In this document: piece by piece, positions 8,714 to 17,094 of the stretch | Layout of the letters: each line of letters starts with the position of its first letter | How positions within the stretch are numbered: the first letter of the stretch is position 1 | Source: JBMNIZ01 sp050951405 | GTDB taxonomy: Bacteria; Bacillota; DULZ01 | Length of the DNA stretch: 64,000 bases | Assembly: GCA_050951405.1 (NCBI GenBank) | Contig: JBMNIZ010000016.1 | Coordinates: 1 to 64,000 of the forward strand | Reading direction: 5' to 3' | The notes under the pieces: model-generated | Databases searched by the model: none | The model's input: the letters and a program-made list of their open reading frames with translations, nothing else | What the model was told of the DNA's origin: nothing | Translations under genes and position numbers: made by a program

Positions 8714-10984
8714 GTGGCCCGCAAGTCCCGATCTAACACTATCGATCTGAAAAAGCAAATCATCGGAGTTCTGGTCTTTGCCGCGGCAGCTTTCAGTCTG
8801 GTCAGCATTTATGTGCTGGAAGTGGCCCGCTGGCCGAAAGCCGAGCAGGCGATTGGACCGGTGGGTAGCATTTTGTTCAGGTTATTCAGCGCTTTGGCGG
8901 GAGAGGGCAAATTTATTTTGGCTGTGTTGGTTCTTCTCTATGGTCTGAAACTGGTCAGGGCCAGGGAAACTGCCCGTCTAAATTCCAGGAATTGGGGCAT
9001 TTTGATTCTTTATTTGGTATTTCTTATTTTTTTACATCTAGAATATGTAGCCAATCTGGGTTGGTGGGAAGGAATACAAGCAGGAATGCGCGGCCATGGA
9101 GGAGGGCTTTTGGGTTCACTTTTTGCGGGAATGTTTTTCGCTGCTTTTGGCCCTTTAGGCACTTACATTGTGCTGGCGGCCATTTCTCTGATTTCCCTTT
9201 TGCTGATTGCCAATGGTTCCTCTTTTTCCTTCCTGGCCCGTTTGGGAGAAAAACTGCGCCATATTTACCTGGTTATCCGGGAGCGCTTGCTTGAGTTTCT
9301 GTTTATAGTAGAAGATGACGCTTCTTCCCGTCCAACCAAAAAAGGGAGCTCGAGGGTAAAAGCCGAGGAATTGGTCATTATTAATCATGCGGCAGGTAAA
9401 ACTCCGATAGCGGTCAGAGAGAGGGAAGTGACTTCCAGGAACTCCCATGCTTTGGTCTATGCGCCTGAAATAACGGAAGAAGGGGAAAAAGAGGTTAAGA
9501 CCATAGTGAAAGGGCAGCCGCATGATGCCGAGAAGAAAAGAAGCGGCAGTGTGCCTCATATTTTCCAGCTTCCTCCTTTAACCCTGTTGAAGCCTTCTTT
9601 AAAATTAAAGAATCCCCGGATTAATAAGGACATTACTGAAAATGTCAGGATCCTGGAAGAGACTCTGGAGAGTTTCGGGGTACAAGGGAAAGTGACCCAG
9701 GTCAGCTGCGGACCTACCATTACCCGTTATGAAATGCAGCCTGCTCCTGGTGTCAAGGTCAGCAAAATTGTCAACCTGGCTGACGATATCGCCTTGAGTC
9801 TTGCTGCCCCTCAAGTAAGAATCGAGGCGCCTATCCCCGGCAAGGCCGCTTTGGGCATCGAAGTACCCAACAAGGAAATTGCCACGGTGCATTTTCGGGA
9901 GGTTCTGGAGACCGAGGAGTTTCTCCAGTCTCAATCCATCTTGACGGTGGCTCTTGGCAAGGATATTGCCGGCAATCCTATTGTGGCCGACTTGGCCAAA
10001 ATGCCTCACCTGCTCATCGCCGGTGCTACCGGTTCGGGTAAGAGTGTTTGCATGAATTCCTTGATTTGCAGCCTTTTATTCAAAGGAAGACCGGATCAGT
10101 TGAAATTCCTCATGATTGATCCAAAAATGGTGGAATTAAGCAATTATAACGGTGTGCCACATCTTGTTTCACCGGTGGTGACGGATCCGAAGAAGGCGGC
10201 AGGCGCTTTGCGCTGGGCGGTGAACGAGATGGAGAAGAGATATGAGCTGTTTGCGGCAGCAGGTGTGCGAGATATCCAGCGTTATAATGAATTGAAGAGT
10301 ATGAATCCTAACGGGGAGGAGCCAAGCCTGCCTTTTATTGTTGTTTTGGTGGACGAGCTGGCGGATCTGATGATGGTGGCTCCTGTGGAAGTGGAAGATG
10401 CTATCTGCCGCTTGGCCCAGATGGCTCGAGCGGCGGGAATTCACCTGGTAGTTGCTACTCAAAGGCCCTCAGTGGATGTTATTACCGGGGTAATCAAAGC
10501 CAATATACCTTCCCGGATAGCTTTTGCCGTATCCTCCCAGATCGATTCCCGAACCATTTTAGACATGGGGGGCGCGGAAAAACTTCTCGGTCGAGGCGAT
10601 ATGCTTTTTTATCCTGTGGGAATGAGCAAACCGATCCGAGTGCAGGGTGTTTATGTTTCCGATAAAGAAGTGGAGGCCATTGTGGACTTTCTCAAGGCTC
10701 AGGCGGCGCCCGAGTACCTGGAGGAGGTCACGGCTGTTCAGGAAGATTTCGGTGGGGAGGCTGTGGTGGATGATGAGCTGCTGCCCGAGGCCGCCAGGCT
10801 TTTGATTGAAAATGGGCAGGCTTCGATTTCCATGTTGCAGAGGCGTTTGCGGATTGGATATAATCGGGCGGCCCGTCTCATGGATCAGATGGAGGCCAGG
10901 GGAATAGTGGGTAGTTTTGAAGGGAGCAAGCCCCGCGCGGTTCTCATCGGTTGGGAAGAATACAGGCAGATGTTCGGTGAGTAG
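8714..10984 (+). CDS. DNA translocase FtsK/SpoIIIE
   Basis: ATP-driven double-stranded DNA pump that clears chromosomes from the division or sporulation septum. In the 756-residue protein, four or five membrane segments fill the first 170 residues, a charged linker follows, and the motor domain has Walker A GATGSGKS near residues 436-443 and a Walker B-like LVDELADL near residue 550. The C-terminal winged-helix gamma domain (about 690-750, SISMLQRRLRIGYNRAARLM) recognises orienting DNA sequences. GTG 8714 follows GAGGTGAT at 8701-8708. Whether it is the division (SftA/FtsK) or sporulation (SpoIIIE) paralogue cannot be decided here; the membrane anchor favours SpoIIIE. Confidence 0.92.
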   Translation: MARKSRSNTIDLKKQIIGVLVFAAAAFSLVSIYVLEVARWPKAEQAIGPVGSILFRLFSALAGEGKFILAVLVLLYGLKLVRARETARLNSRNWGILILYLVFLIFLHLEYVANLGWWEGIQAGMRGHGGGLLGSLFAGMFFAAFGPLGTYIVLAAISLISLLLIANGSSFSFLARLGEKLRHIYLVIRERLLEFLFIVEDDASSRPTKKGSSRVKAEELVIINHAAGKTPIAVREREVTSRNSHALVYAPEITEEGEKEVKTIVKGQPHDAEKKRSGSVPHIFQLPPLTLLKPSLKLKNPRINKDITENVRILEETLESFGVQGKVTQVSCGPTITRYEMQPAPGVKVSKIVNLADDIALSLAAPQVRIEAPIPGKAALGIEVPNKEIATVHFREVLETEEFLQSQSILTVALGKDIAGNPIVADLAKMPHLLIAGATGSGKSVCMNSLICSLLFKGRPDQLKFLMIDPKMVELSNYNGVPHLVSPVVTDPKKAAGALRWAVNEMEKRYELFAAAGVRDIQRYNELKSMNPNGEEPSLPFIVVLVDELADLMMVAPVEVEDAICRLAQMARAAGIHLVVATQRPSVDVITGVIKANIPSRIAFAVSSQIDSRTILDMGGAEKLLGRGDMLFYPVGMSKPIRVQGVYVSDKEVEAIVDFLKAQAAPEYLEEVTAVQEDFGGEAVVDDELLPEAARLLIENGQASISMLQRRLRIGYNRAARLMDQMEARGIVGSFEGSKPRAVLIGWEEYRQMFGE

Positions 10985-11089
10985 CTTTTTGATTGCGGAA
11001 TCTTCTTTTCGGTTAGACTAACATTGCACGATACTGGTTTCAGGACTTTTTTCGCCCCTAATCGGGTCTAATGGGGAGTAAGTTTATCC

Positions 11090-12127
11090 ATGCATAAAGA
11101 TATTGACATCGAAGAAGCATTAGCACTGGAAAACGCCGGTTTTGTTGATTTGCGTTCCCCAGAGGAATACAATGTAGACACCATTCCTGGCGCTTTCAAT
11201 CTTCCCTTGCTCAATGATGAGGAAAGAAATATAGTCGGTACTGTTTACGAGAAGCAAGGGCCGTATGAGGCCAGGAAAGCCGGGCTGAAGATTGTATCCT
11301 CCAAGCTGCCGGATCTGGTTCAGCAGCTGGAGCAGATTAAAGGGAGCCGCGATTTAGTAATTTTTTGTTGGCGAGGCGGCTTAAGGAGCAAGTCTGTAGC
11401 CCAATTGCTGGACCTGATGGGAATATTTGCCTATCGCATTAAGGGAGGATACAAAGCTTATCGGAGGCATGTCCATGCCTTTTTTCAGGAAGTAAAATTG
11501 CCTCAAACTTTTGTAGTCTTGTACGGATTAACGGGAACGGGGAAGACGGAAATTATCCGCCAACTGGAAGAGAAAGGCTGGCCGGTTCTTGACCTGGAAG
11601 GATTGGCTAATCACCGGGGTTCTGTTTTTGGCAGCATAGGATTAGGACAGCAACCTAGCCAGAAAAGGTTGGAGAGCCTGATATTTGCCAAATTAAAAAG
11701 TTTCGGGGCAGGAAAGGTAATTGTGATCGAAGGGGAGAGCAGGCGCATCGGCAGGCTTTTTGTGCCGGAAGTGATTTGCCGAGGCATGAAAGTGGGAAAG
11801 AGGGTTTTAATTTATGCTCCCATAGAAGTTCGGGTAAAGCGATTGGTGAAGGTCTATGCTCATCAATCACAGAAGCAAGTTTCCGCTATTTTTGCCTCGT
11901 TAAATTACCTGCAGCGCAGGATAGGGAAGCGGAAAGTTGCGGAATTGCAAAGTCTCTTGCAGGATGGATGTCTGGAAGAGGTGGCCAAAAGGCTCCTGCG
12001 GGATTACTATGATGTCCTTTACCAGTATCCAGAAGGACCGGAGGCTGGTTATGATCTTTGTGTCAACTCTGAGGATGTGGAGTGGGCCGTAGGACGGATT
12101 GAGGCCTATCTCCGCAGTTTAATTTAG
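11090..12127 (+). CDS. mnmH: tRNA 2-selenouridine synthase
   Basis: Replaces the sulfur of 2-thiouridine at the wobble position of Lys, Glu and Gln tRNAs with selenium from selenophosphate, via a geranylated intermediate. The 345-residue protein starts with a rhodanese domain whose active cysteine is Cys93 in FCWRGGLRS, followed by a P-loop (GLTGTGKT, 146-153) and the helical C-terminal region of the family. ATG 11090 has a weak ribosome site (GGGGAGTAAG). It implies that the cell makes selenophosphate; selD is not in the window. It stands alone between ftsK and the rodZ-like gene. Confidence 0.92.
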   Translation: MHKDIDIEEALALENAGFVDLRSPEEYNVDTIPGAFNLPLLNDEERNIVGTVYEKQGPYEARKAGLKIVSSKLPDLVQQLEQIKGSRDLVIFCWRGGLRSKSVAQLLDLMGIFAYRIKGGYKAYRRHVHAFFQEVKLPQTFVVLYGLTGTGKTEIIRQLEEKGWPVLDLEGLANHRGSVFGSIGLGQQPSQKRLESLIFAKLKSFGAGKVIVIEGESRRIGRLFVPEVICRGMKVGKRVLIYAPIEVRVKRLVKVYAHQSQKQVSAIFASLNYLQRRIGKRKVAELQSLLQDGCLEEVAKRLLRDYYDVLYQYPEGPEAGYDLCVNSEDVEWAVGRIEAYLRSLI

Positions 12128-12144
12128 AATATGGGGGTGGTCCG

Positions 12145-12894
12145 ATGGAAGAAGTTGGCCGCTTACTGCGACAGGCCCGGGAGGATTTAGGTTTAAGCTT
12201 GGCAGAAGTGGAAGCAAGAACCAAAATTAGGTCAAGATATTTGCTGGCCTTAGAAGAAGGGCAATATGATGTTTTGCCCGGTAAAGTGTATGCTTTGGGT
12301 TTTTTGCGCAACTATGCCGAGTTTTTGGGTCTGGATGTGGAATTAATTCTTTCCCAAGTTAAAGATCGCCTTCCTGACGAAAATCATTTGCAGCTGGGTG
12401 AAGATCAGCTGCCTTCATCTGACCAGCCGCTCAGAAGATTCTATTTAGGAACGGGTTTTTTAAAAGTAGCAATCGGGCTGTTGCTTGTCCTGCTGGTTTT
12501 CAAGGGTATTTATCATGTGCTGCCTTCCAAGCAGGGAAACGGGGGAGCCGACCCCTCTGGCAGCATAGTGGAAGAGCAGAAAACAGGAGAGGAAGCAAAG
12601 GGCCCGGAAGTAGAACTGCCCATCATTGAGCCCCAGGCTGAGGAGAAGTTGGAAGTGGCCATCCAGGTGAAGGATGAGCAGGGTGCCCGTTGCTGGGTGG
12701 AGGTAAGGGCTGATGGAGAGAGGATCTATGCCGGCACACTGGAAAGGGCAGAACAAAAAGTTTTTACTGCCGAGGAAAAAATCAAAATTACCTTGGGTAA
12801 TGCCGGGGCAGTGGCGGTGACGTATAACGGTGAAGAGTTTGGTAGTCCAGGCAAGAAAGGAGAAGTCGTTTCTTTGGAATTTCCCCGGGAATGA
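12145..12894 (+). CDS. RodZ-like membrane-anchored helix-turn-helix protein
   Basis: Probable cell-shape or division factor. The 249-residue protein has an N-terminal Cro/C1-type helix-turn-helix (about residues 1-70, with LGLSLAEVEARTKIRSRYL and LPGKVYALGFLRNYA), one membrane segment (about 106-128) and an extracellular Pro/Glu-rich linker leading to a beta-rich domain (about 170-245) of the DUF4115 type. In RodZ the helix-turn-helix contacts MreB in the cytoplasm rather than DNA. A gene of this type immediately before rimO and pgsA is a conserved Firmicutes order (ymfM in Bacillus). ATG 12145 follows GGGGGTGG. Confidence 0.8.
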   Translation: MEEVGRLLRQAREDLGLSLAEVEARTKIRSRYLLALEEGQYDVLPGKVYALGFLRNYAEFLGLDVELILSQVKDRLPDENHLQLGEDQLPSSDQPLRRFYLGTGFLKVAIGLLLVLLVFKGIYHVLPSKQGNGGADPSGSIVEEQKTGEEAKGPEVELPIIEPQAEEKLEVAIQVKDEQGARCWVEVRADGERIYAGTLERAEQKVFTAEEKIKITLGNAGAVAVTYNGEEFGSPGKKGEVVSLEFPRE

Positions 12895-12898
12895 TCAG

Positions 12899-12916
12899 AC
12901 CGCAGTTAGCTGCGGT
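12899..12916 (+). other. Small hairpin between rodZ-like gene and rimO
   Basis: ACCGCAG and CTGCGGT form a 7-bp stem with loop TTAG. The tail (TATATTG) is not a clear T tract, so termination would be weak at best. Confidence 0.35.
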
Positions 12917-12961
12917 TATATTGTGTGCCAATCAGTGTCCTTTGAAAGGTAGGTTAAGCAT

Positions 12962-14305
12962 TTGGTCAAAAGAGTTGCTGCTATTACCCTGGGTTGTGCA
13001 AAAAACCAGGTGGATACAGAGTATATGCTGGGAATGCTGCCTAAATCCGATTATGTCATTGTCTCCGAACCGGAGGATGCCGATGCAGTGGTGATTAATA
13101 CCTGCTGTTTTATTGATGAAGCAAAAAAGGAGACTATCGATACCCTTCTTCAGCTGGTCAGGGAAAAAAGAAAGAATCCGGGGTTGAAACTGATTGCTGC
13201 CGGGTGTCTCGTGCAAAAATATGTTCAGGAGCTGTTCAGCGAAATACCAGAGATTGATGGATTGATGGGCACTGGACAAGTTGACGGACTGGCGGCAGCT
13301 TTGGAACATGTTTTTGCCCATGCCAAAGAAAGGTATGTCTCTGTAAAAGACCAGGGCAGAGCTACCAGTGATTTTGGGGAACGGCGCCTGATCACAACAG
13401 CCGGCCCAACTTCATATTTAAAAATCGCCGAAGGCTGCAATAATCGCTGTACTTATTGCGTTATTCCCCAGATCAGAGGCCCTTACCGGAGTAGAGAAAT
13501 AGAGGCGCTGGTCTCCGAGGCAGAACAATTGGTGGAGGCGGGAGCTAAGGAGATTTGCTTGGTGGCTCAGGATGTTACAGCTTATGGTCTTGATCTTTAC
13601 GGCCGCTTGGAGTTGCCCACCCTCTTAAAGAGGCTGGCCGTCATTGATGATCTACATTGGATACGCCTGCTTTATTGTTATCCTACGAACATTACCCGTG
13701 AGTTAATCCAAGTGATCCAAGCAGAAGAAAAAATATGTAAGTATCTGGATATTCCCCTCCAGCATGGCGATGACGGCGTGCTGAAGCGCATGGGCCGCAA
13801 GGGCAACCGACTGTATTTGGAGAGATTGGTCAATGAACTGCGCTCATCCCTTCCTGGAGTGGTTCTCCGCACCACATTTATTGTGGGATTTCCCGGGGAA
13901 ACGGAAGAGGAATTTCAAAACCTCTTGGACTTTATGGAAAAAAACCGGTTCCATTGGGCAGGAGCCTTTACTTATTCCCAAGAACCCGGAACGCCTGCAG
14001 AGAAAATGGGGGATCAAGTTTCCCCGGAAATAAAGGAAAAACGTTATCATCAATTGATGCTGTTGCAAAGGGAAATAACAAGCCAGGAAAATGAAAAATG
14101 GCTGGGCAAGATTGTACCGGTGATGGTGGAAAGGCGGCCGGAAGGAAAAGACGGCCTCTACCAGGGAAGGACGGAATTCCAGGGTCCTGAGGTTGATGGT
14201 CTGGTCCATTTCTATGCCCAAGCCGATCTTTGCCCCGGAGATTTTGTGCAAGTGAAGGTATTACAGGTGATGGAATATGACTTAGTTGGAGAGATGGTCC
14301 CATGA
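12962..14305 (+). CDS. rimO: Ribosomal protein S12 methylthiotransferase
   Basis: Radical-SAM enzyme that methylthiolates the conserved aspartate of ribosomal protein S12. The 447-residue protein has the N-terminal cluster cysteines Cys12, Cys48 and Cys82, the radical-SAM cysteines Cys159, Cys163 and Cys166 (GCNNRCTYC), and a C-terminal TRAM domain. The opening ITLGCAKNQVDTE matches RimO (LGCxKNxVD) rather than MiaB, whose paralogue is at 31775. The start is TTG 12962 with an AAGGTAGGT-like ribosome site. Its stop overlaps the pgsA start (ATGA). Confidence 0.93.
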   Translation: MVKRVAAITLGCAKNQVDTEYMLGMLPKSDYVIVSEPEDADAVVINTCCFIDEAKKETIDTLLQLVREKRKNPGLKLIAAGCLVQKYVQELFSEIPEIDGLMGTGQVDGLAAALEHVFAHAKERYVSVKDQGRATSDFGERRLITTAGPTSYLKIAEGCNNRCTYCVIPQIRGPYRSREIEALVSEAEQLVEAGAKEICLVAQDVTAYGLDLYGRLELPTLLKRLAVIDDLHWIRLLYCYPTNITRELIQVIQAEEKICKYLDIPLQHGDDGVLKRMGRKGNRLYLERLVNELRSSLPGVVLRTTFIVGFPGETEEEFQNLLDFMEKNRFHWAGAFTYSQEPGTPAEKMGDQVSPEIKEKRYHQLMLLQREITSQENEKWLGKIVPVMVERRPEGKDGLYQGRTEFQGPEVDGLVHFYAQADLCPGDFVQVKVLQVMEYDLVGEMVP

Positions 14306-14841
14306 ACCTGGCCAACCGATTGACCGTTATCAGGATCTTGCTAGTGCCTATTTTTATGGTCTTTTTACTGACTCGCATACCCGGAGGCCGGTTTTGGGCG
14401 ACGGTTGTTTTCATTATTGCTGCTATCACTGACGGCCTGGATGGGTATATTGCCCGCAGTCGCCAGCAAATAACCAAGTTGGGCAGGCTTATTGACCCCT
14501 TGGCCGATAAGCTTTTGATTTCTGCTGCGCTGGTTTCCTTGGTAGAATTGAGTTTGGTTCCCGCTTGGGTTGCTGTTTTAATTATCAGCAGGGAATTTGC
14601 TGTAACAGGTCTGCGGACCATAGCCGCCAGTGAGGGGGTGTTGATAGGGGCCAGTGCTTTGGGTAGAGCAAAGACGGTGGGCCAGGTGGTTGCCATCATT
14701 CTTTTGCTGGTGCAAGAGCTTCCCTGGCCTTTTCTGCCATTATTGGCGAAAGTGGGGCTGGGCGTAGCGGTAGTGCTGACCATTGTGTCGGGTGCAGACT
14801 ATTTTGCCAAAAGCCTGCGAGTTTTTGGCTTGTATAAATGA
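14302..14841 (+). CDS. pgsA: CDP-diacylglycerol-glycerol-3-phosphate phosphatidyltransferase
   Basis: Membrane enzyme making phosphatidylglycerophosphate, precursor of phosphatidylglycerol. The CDP-alcohol phosphotransferase signature is complete: Asp44, Asp47-Gly48, Ala51-Arg52, Gly61, Asp65 and Asp69. The 179 residues and several hydrophobic helices fit the family. ATG 14302 overlaps the rimO stop by four bases (ATGA), indicating translational coupling. A strong terminator follows. Confidence 0.93.
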   Translation: MNLANRLTVIRILLVPIFMVFLLTRIPGGRFWATVVFIIAAITDGLDGYIARSRQQITKLGRLIDPLADKLLISAALVSLVELSLVPAWVAVLIISREFAVTGLRTIAASEGVLIGASALGRAKTVGQVVAIILLLVQELPWPFLPLLAKVGLGVAVVLTIVSGADYFAKSLRVFGLYK

Positions 14842-14848
14842 CTGTTTA

Positions 14849-14895
14849 GCAAGAAGCCGCCCTGTCAGACCTGCTGGCGGCTTCTTGCTTTCTTT
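14849..14895 (+). terminator. Terminator after pgsA
   Basis: A perfect 13-bp stem (14849-14861 with 14876-14888, GCAAGAAGCCGCC/GGCGGCTTCTTGC) is followed by TTTCTTT. Confidence 0.9.
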
Positions 14896-14929
14896 CCAGC
14901 AATTTTCTAGAGATCCTCCCTTTCCCTTA

Positions 14930-14938
14930 TGTTATAAT
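14930..14938 (+). promoter_or_regulatory. Extended -10 promoter before the 14968 gene
   Basis: TGT directly precedes TATAAT (14933-14938). No good -35 is seen. Transcription would start near 14945, which argues against a protein start at ATG 14941. Confidence 0.55.
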
Positions 14939-14967
14939 CGATGGAGGTGAAAGGATGGTGGGAGCCG

Positions 14968-15519
14968 ATGAATTTGCCCCGTCTCAATCTGCCGGTTGTT
15001 TTCTTGGCCTTTTTTTTAAGCCTCGCCCTTTTATGCGGTGGGTTTTGGCTATACAATGAGTTCGTAATCGTACGTCCTCTGGAACAGGAGCTCTCGGCAT
15101 TGCCTCAGGTCAGGCAAGTTTGGCTGGGAAAAAATAACGATCGATTTGTCATCAAACTGGAGCTTGTTTCAGTGGAAAACTTGAAAGATGCCCTGGGAGA
15201 AATCAAGGAGACCATTAGTTTGGCATCCGGCCAGTATGTTTTGCAAATCAAGGATAGAAGGAATGATTATTTGGAAGAGCTGTGGAGGCAGGGTCAATTT
15301 GCTGTTGAAGAAGCTGCCGTTTTAGGAAATCTGACGGAGATGCACAGCTCTCTGCAAAAGGAGTGGCGGAGAGCAGGTCTGGATCGTTGGTTAATCGAAA
15401 TGGACCGGGAAAATCTTTATATTCAGCTGCAGCAGGGCCAGTTTTATCTTTATGAGGTGGTACCCCGCCAACAGCCTTATCCGGCTCTTGCTTTGGAGGT
15501 GACCACTGATGATGCTTGA
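14968..15519 (+). CDS. Unknown single-pass membrane protein, coupled to FtsH-like protease
   Basis: I do not recognise this gene. From ATG 14968 (GGGAG four bases upstream) it encodes 183 residues: a short N-terminus, one membrane segment (about residues 8-28, LPVVFLAFFLSLALLCGGFW), and a mixed alpha/beta domain with Gln-rich amphipathic stretches but no catalytic motif I can name. The frame is open to ATG 14941, but that lies before the predicted transcription start. Its last codons overlap the next gene by 11 bp and contain that gene's ribosome site (GGAGGT), so the two are translated together. I infer an adaptor, substrate or regulator of the downstream protease. Confidence 0.65.
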   Translation: MNLPRLNLPVVFLAFFLSLALLCGGFWLYNEFVIVRPLEQELSALPQVRQVWLGKNNDRFVIKLELVSVENLKDALGEIKETISLASGQYVLQIKDRRNDYLEELWRQGQFAVEEAAVLGNLTEMHSSLQKEWRRAGLDRWLIEMDRENLYIQLQQGQFYLYEVVPRQQPYPALALEVTTDDA

Positions 15520-16987
15520 GATTCTGATCGGGCTGGTGGGGGGAATATTGGTGTTTTTGCTGCTGACTGGTTATAATGTTTTCCCCTTTCTTGCTTTAGG
15601 CAGCTTAGGTGTTATGTTTTACTTTATTTTCAAGCAAAAGGGCTTGCTGAAAAACTCTTTTGCAGTTGAATATCAGCCGAAACACAAAATCACTTTTACC
15701 GATGTGGGCGGGCAGAATATGGCCAAAAAAGAATTGATGGAGGCGTTGGATTTCATTTTGGATGTTGAAAACATTCGCCAGCTTGGTATCCGCCCTTTGA
15801 AAGGGATCCTGCTGACCGGGCCTCCGGGTACGGGAAAAACTATGCTGGCCAAAGCTGCTGCCAGCTATACTGATGCCTTGTTTTTTGCCGCTTCCGGTTC
15901 GGAGTTTATCGAAATATATGCCGGGGTAGGGGCCCAGAGAGTCCGGGAAATTTTCCGTCAAGCTCGGCAGCAAGCCCGGAGAGAAAAGAAGAGCTGGGCT
16001 ATTATTTTTATTGACGAAATTGAAGTGTTGGGGACAAAACGGGGAGGTCATAGCAGTCATCTGGAATATGACCAGACTCTCAATCAACTGCTGGTAGAGC
16101 TGGACGGTTTGAGGATCGATGAGGAAGTAAGAATTCTCGTGATCGGAGCTACCAACAGGGCTGATTTGATAGATCCTGCCTTGTTAAGACCCGGGCGTTT
16201 TGACCGGATAGTTCAGGTTGATTTGCCTGACAAAGAAGGGCGTTTGCAGATCCTGAAACTCCATACGAAAAACAAACCTCTGGCCCAGGATGTGGACCTG
16301 GAGGCGTTAGCCAGGGAGACTTTTGGTTTTTCCGGTGCTCACCTGGAAAGCCTGGCCAACGAGGCGGCTATTTTGGCCTTACGGGCCAAGGCGAAAAAAA
16401 TCACGCAAAAACACCTCAAAGAAGCAGTAGATAAAGTTATGCTGGGCGAGAAGCTGGATCGCCGGCCATCGGAGGAAGAATTGGAAAGGGTGGCTGTACA
16501 CGAAAGCGGGCATGCCTTGATCAGCGAGTTGGAAGAAGCAGGCTCGGTGGCCCGGGTGACCATTACCCCCAGGGGACAAGCCCTGGGCTATGTCCGTCAA
16601 TCGCCCCGCAATGATGTTTATCTTCAAACCAGGGCTTGTCTGGAGAGACAGATCAAAATAGCTCTGGCGGGAGCGGTGGCGGAAGAAATTGTCTTTCAAG
16701 AGCGCAGTACCGGTGCCGCCAATGACATCCAAGATGCGCTTAAAATTGCGCAAAAAATCGTGGAGTGCGGCCTTTCCGATCTGGGTGTAATTGATCCGGA
16801 GCATTCCTCCGAGCTGGTGGGACAGGCAGTGCGGAGGATTATCAGTCAGCAGGAAATCCATCTCCGGCAAACTCTTATGCATTTTCATGGTGTCTTGATG
16901 CAGATAGCTTTTGCTCTGAAGAAGAAAGAAAGCCTGACTGGAGACGAGCTGCGCAGTTTTATCAGGAACTATCAAGGAATTGCCTGA
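15509..16987 (+). CDS. FtsH-like AAA+ metalloprotease without the extracytoplasmic domain
   Basis: ATP-dependent membrane-anchored zinc protease related to FtsH. Two hydrophobic segments (about residues 3-22 and 24-42) are separated by only a few residues, so the usual roughly 70-residue extracytoplasmic domain between them is absent. The AAA module has Walker A GPPGTGKT (104-111), Walker B IIFIDEIE and an arginine-finger region LRPGRFDRI. The M41 protease domain has HESGH (331-335) and the later acidic GAANDIQDA. At 492 residues it is shorter than housekeeping FtsH (600-650), so it is likely a second, specialised copy. GGAGGT at 15495-15500 serves ATG 15509. It overlaps the upstream unknown gene by 11 bp. 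Confidence 0.85.
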   Translation: MMLEILIGLVGGILVFLLLTGYNVFPFLALGSLGVMFYFIFKQKGLLKNSFAVEYQPKHKITFTDVGGQNMAKKELMEALDFILDVENIRQLGIRPLKGILLTGPPGTGKTMLAKAAASYTDALFFAASGSEFIEIYAGVGAQRVREIFRQARQQARREKKSWAIIFIDEIEVLGTKRGGHSSHLEYDQTLNQLLVELDGLRIDEEVRILVIGATNRADLIDPALLRPGRFDRIVQVDLPDKEGRLQILKLHTKNKPLAQDVDLEALARETFGFSGAHLESLANEAAILALRAKAKKITQKHLKEAVDKVMLGEKLDRRPSEEELERVAVHESGHALISELEEAGSVARVTITPRGQALGYVRQSPRNDVYLQTRACLERQIKIALAGAVAEEIVFQERSTGAANDIQDALKIAQKIVECGLSDLGVIDPEHSSELVGQAVRRIISQQEIHLRQTLMHFHGVLMQIAFALKKKESLTGDELRSFIRNYQGIA

Positions 16988-16988
16988 G

Positions 16989-17026
16989 AAAACGGCCTCA
17001 ATAGACGGGGCCGTTTTTGCTTTTTT
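16989..17026 (+). terminator. Terminator after the FtsH-like gene
   Basis: AAAACGGCC (16989-16997) pairs with GGCCGTTTT (17009-17017), followed by TGCTTTTTT. Confidence 0.85.
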
Positions 17027-17094
17027 ACTCTGGAATAGCTTAAATCCGCCGGGTTTATACTAACAAGAAAGTCAAATTGAGCCGGTGGTTTGTG

